Source: Spirirestis rafaelensis WJT71-NPBG6 (GTDB lineage: Bacteria; Cyanobacteriota; Cyanobacteriia; Cyanobacteriales; Nostocaceae). Taken from it: a DNA stretch of 64,000 nt. Positions 61,657 to 64,000 of the stretch are shown in pieces; the stretch's first letter is position 1; the number at the start of each line of letters is the position of its first letter. Made by a program: the position numbers and the translations under genes. Location: the NCBI GenBank assembly GCA_019359015.1, contig JAHHID010000016.1, forward strand, positions 38,550 to 102,549. The letters are read 5' to 3'. The notes below the pieces were generated by a model. That model searched no databases, was not told the DNA's origin, and worked only from the letters and a program-made list of their open reading frames with translations.

Positions 61657-64000
61657 ATGAACAAAGGTGTAAAGTCTCGGCGGATTTTCTGGTGCTTGCT
61701 ACCCAGTTTTACCCGAAGAAGTTTAATTTTCTTGCTAAGTGCGGTTTTGTTGTCTGAGTCTGTGGGGGCAACACCGAGAGGTTCAGGGTTGCAGATAGCA
61801 CAGCAGCCAGTAACAAATTCGCAAGATGCAATTCTCGCTGCGGCGAAACAAGTTTTTATAGAAGGGATGAAACTTTATCAGCAAGGAACACCAGAATCTT
61901 TGCGGCAGGCAATTGAAAAATGGAAAGCAGCACTACCGTTGTCGCAGCAAGTGAACGACAAAGCTGGGAAATTCGTGGAAGCCGTAACCCTCTTAGCCAT
62001 TGGCGGTGCCTACTCCGATTTAAACGACAAGCAACAAGCCCTCAAATACTACAACTTGTCACTTCCTTTGTGGCGTGCAGTGAACGATAACGCAAACGAA
62101 TCTATCACCCTCAACAGTATTGCCACAATCTACTCGGTTTTGGGCGACAAGCAAAAAGCACTGAACTACTACAACTTAGCACTACCGTTGTCGCAGCAAC
62201 TGCCCGATAAAACACAGCAAGCTATCAACCTCTACAGTATTGGCAAAGTTTACTCAGATTTAGGCGACAACCAAAAAGCACTCAATTACTACAATTTGGC
62301 ATTACCGTTGTCGCAGAAACTGAGCAATAATAGGGCGGAAAGTTACATCCGGAATAATATTGCCGGGGTCTACTCGGTTTTGGGGGAGAAGCAAAAAGCA
62401 CTCGACAACTTCAAATTAGCACTACTTTGGAGTCAGAAAAACGACAACAAACTCGAACAAGCTGTCACCCTCAGCAATATTGGCACAATCTACTCAGGTT
62501 TAGGCGACAATCAACAAGCCCTCAACTATTACAATGAAGCGTTACCCTTGTCGCGGCAAGTACGTGATAAGTCACAAGAAGCTACTACGCTGATCAATAT
62601 TGGCAAAGTCTACTCAGATTTAGGCGACAACCAACAAGCCCTCAAATACTACAACGAAGCGTTACCCTTGTGGCGGCAACTACAGGATAAGTCAGGGGAA
62701 GCTATTACGCTCAACAATATTGGCAGGGTACACGACGCTTTAGGCGACAATCAACAAGCCCTCAAAGACTTCAATCAAGCGTTACCCTTGTCGCAGCAAA
62801 TAGGCGATAAGACACAAGAAGCTATCATCCTCAACAATATTGGCACAGTCAACGACGCTTTAGGCAACAAGCAACAAGCCCTCAACTACTACAATCAGGC
62901 ATTACCCTTGCACCGACAAGTGGGCGACAAATCAGGAGAAGCTAACACCCTTGGCAATATCGCTTCTGTAGAACGCGATCGCGGCAACCTCCAACAAGCA
63001 CTAACCCAAATTCAAGCAGCAATAGATATTATCGAAAATTTACGCACTAAAGTTGATAGCCAAGACCTGCGAACATCCTACTTTGCCACACAACAGAAGA
63101 CTTACAAATTCTACATCGATTTATTGATGCAACTGCACAAACAAGACCCATCAAAAGGATACAACGCCGAAGCACTCCATGCCAGTGAAAGCTCACGCGC
63201 CCGTGGTTTAATTGAACTATTAACCGAAGCTAGAGCAAATATCCGTAAAGGTGTTAACCCCAAATTACTTGAAGAAGAAAAGCGCTTGCAGTTAAAAATC
63301 GAAGCTATAGGAAAACAAATACAAGAGTTATCTAGCAAACCACAAACTGAAACCGCACTCATTAACTTTAAAAAAGAACTGGAAACTCTCCTCACTCAAC
63401 AGAAAGAATTAGAAACTAAAATCCGCACGAATAGCCCGAAATACGCAGCGCTGCAATATCCCCAACCCCTAAAGTTACCGCAAATTCAGCAACAACTCGA
63501 TAAAGATAGTTTGTTATTAGAGTATTCTTTGGGTAATGAGCGCAGCTATCTTTGGGCTGTAACTCCCAACTCCATCAACAGCTACGAACTTCCCAAACGG
63601 CAAGAGATAGAGAAAGCAGCCACCGAATTTAGAAAGAACTTGCAAAAAAACGCAACAGGGGACTTAACAGCTTTATCTGCTGCTAAACTGAGTAAACTCA
63701 TCCTTGCACCTGTAGCTGACAAGTTAGGCAAAAAGCGCTTAGTTATTGTTGCTGATGGGGAATTACAGAAGATTCCCTTTGCAGGATTAAATGACGTAGA
63801 GACCAGACAGCAAAACGTCTCTACAAACCGCGCTACCAAGACAGAGGTCAATTATCAACCGTTGATAGTCAACCATGAAATAGTTAATCTACCTTCCGTT
63901 ACAACGATCGCTAGCCATAGACTTGACTTAAAAGGACGTAAAACCGCACCCCTCACCCTTGCCATACTTGCCGATCCGGTATTTGAAGCTAACGACCCGC
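61657..64000 (+). CDS. TPR-CHAT domain protein (3' end outside the window)
   Basis: The frame is open from ATG 61657 (after AAGG) to the window end: 781 residues and continuing. It has an N-terminal signal or membrane segment (RSLIFLLSAVLLSESVGA), then from about residue 65 to 450 nine or ten 40-residue tetratricopeptide repeats (for example NIGTIYSGLGDNQQALNYYN), a helical linker with SSRARGLIELL, a coiled coil (about 530-590), and the start of a CHAT caspase-like protease domain (LLLEYSLGNERSYLWAVTP, LVIVADGELQKIPFAGL). The catalytic His and Cys lie beyond the window. In-frame insertion of a dispersed palindrome has added about ten residues after GLNDVE. TPR-CHAT proteins are expanded in filamentous cyanobacteria; roles are largely unknown. 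Confidence 0.88.
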   Translation, partial: MNKGVKSRRIFWCLLPSFTRRSLIFLLSAVLLSESVGATPRGSGLQIAQQPVTNSQDAILAAAKQVFIEGMKLYQQGTPESLRQAIEKWKAALPLSQQVNDKAGKFVEAVTLLAIGGAYSDLNDKQQALKYYNLSLPLWRAVNDNANESITLNSIATIYSVLGDKQKALNYYNLALPLSQQLPDKTQQAINLYSIGKVYSDLGDNQKALNYYNLALPLSQKLSNNRAESYIRNNIAGVYSVLGEKQKALDNFKLALLWSQKNDNKLEQAVTLSNIGTIYSGLGDNQQALNYYNEALPLSRQVRDKSQEATTLINIGKVYSDLGDNQQALKYYNEALPLWRQLQDKSGEAITLNNIGRVHDALGDNQQALKDFNQALPLSQQIGDKTQEAIILNNIGTVNDALGNKQQALNYYNQALPLHRQVGDKSGEANTLGNIASVERDRGNLQQALTQIQAAIDIIENLRTKVDSQDLRTSYFATQQKTYKFYIDLLMQLHKQDPSKGYNAEALHASESSRARGLIELLTEARANIRKGVNPKLLEEEKRLQLKIEAIGKQIQELSSKPQTETALINFKKELETLLTQQKELETKIRTNSPKYAALQYPQPLKLPQIQQQLDKDSLLLEYSLGNERSYLWAVTPNSINSYELPKRQEIEKAATEFRKNLQKNATGDLTALSAAKLSKLILAPVADKLGKKRLVIVADGELQKIPFAGLNDVETRQQNVSTNRATKTEVNYQPLIVNHEIVNLPSVTTIASHRLDLKGRKTAPLTLAILADPVFEANDP
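63796..63824 (+). repeat. dispersed GTAGAGAC palindrome inside the CHAT reading frame (copy 5)
   Basis: GTAGAGAC (63796-63803) and GTCTCTAC (63817-63824) flank a 13-bp loop. It is read in frame as VETRQQNVST in the CHAT domain, with no stop and no frameshift. The same palindrome is otherwise intergenic in this window. Confidence 0.75.

Overview
The window comes from a filamentous, heterocyst-forming cyanobacterium (order Nostocales; genus not assigned). Evidence: an almost complete heterocyst-glycolipid locus, phycobilisome and chlorophyll genes (cpcT/cpeT type, chlP), an rpaA circadian output regulator, PEP-CTERM and CHAT/TPR proteins, many HIP1-like GCGATCGC octamers, heptameric STRR repeats, and several families of dispersed palindromes.

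Layout. (1) 1-9.1 kb: a two-partner-secretion (filamentous haemagglutinin type) exoprotein with near-identical 390-bp repeats, two paralogous beta-carbonic anhydrases with twin-arginine-like signals, a GxxExxY gene boxed by inverted repeats, and a JAMM peptidase next to a MoeB/ThiF-rhodanese gene. (2) 9.1-11.5 kb: a decayed AAA-type ATPase gene in two places around a GT4 glycosyltransferase. (3) 11.5-14.7 kb: a two-gene unit for the 2-oxoglutarate decarboxylase / succinic semialdehyde dehydrogenase bypass of the TCA cycle. (4) 15-16.3 kb: a TetR regulator and a CxxC carboxymuconolactone-decarboxylase-like gene, divergent around two palindromic operators. (5) 16.3-21 kb: mobile DNA. It holds an IS200/IS605-like shell with a ribbon-helix-helix gene, an FHA-GAF-cyclase gene, and a broken TnsB-type transposase whose sequence resembles type V-K CRISPR-associated transposons. 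The tnsB remnant is interrupted by an ISH3-like IS with a 5-bp target duplication and lies next to tRNA-Cys.

(6) 23.7-53.2 kb is the core: the heterocyst glycolipid supercluster. A leftward arm carries hgdB and hgdC (export), an MGDG-synthase-like transferase, an hgdA-type epimerase, two GT2 enzymes, a DUF2141 protein and an hglT-like GT4. A rightward arm carries hglE, hglG, hglD, hglC, hglA and hglB, a PUFA-synthase-like system (KS-AT-ACP-ACP-KR, KR-DH, KS, chain-length-factor/AT, PfaD-type enoyl reductase, ACP-thioester reductase). These should build and release a long-chain polyol/keto alcohol, which the leftward-arm enzymes glycosylate and HgdBC helps export to the laminated heterocyst envelope. 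HetI (phosphopantetheinyl transferase) ends the cluster. Where Anabaena/Nostoc carry hetN, this genome has a second hgdA-like epimerase.

(7) 53-60.7 kb: alpha/beta hydrolase, rpaA, PEP-CTERM protein, chlP, a sulfate-type ABC ATPase, a MazF/PemK toxin-antitoxin pair and an unidentified gene. (8) 60.7-64 kb: a repeat-rich gap with a 21-bp tandem array, then a TPR-CHAT protein running off the window.

The points most worth a second look are the tnsB/CAST-like remnant at tRNA-Cys, the ketoreductase split by a repeat-bearing spacer, the hetN replacement, and a duplicated hexosyltransferase pair that has decayed reciprocally. All family assignments rest on reading motifs and remembered homologues; no search was run.
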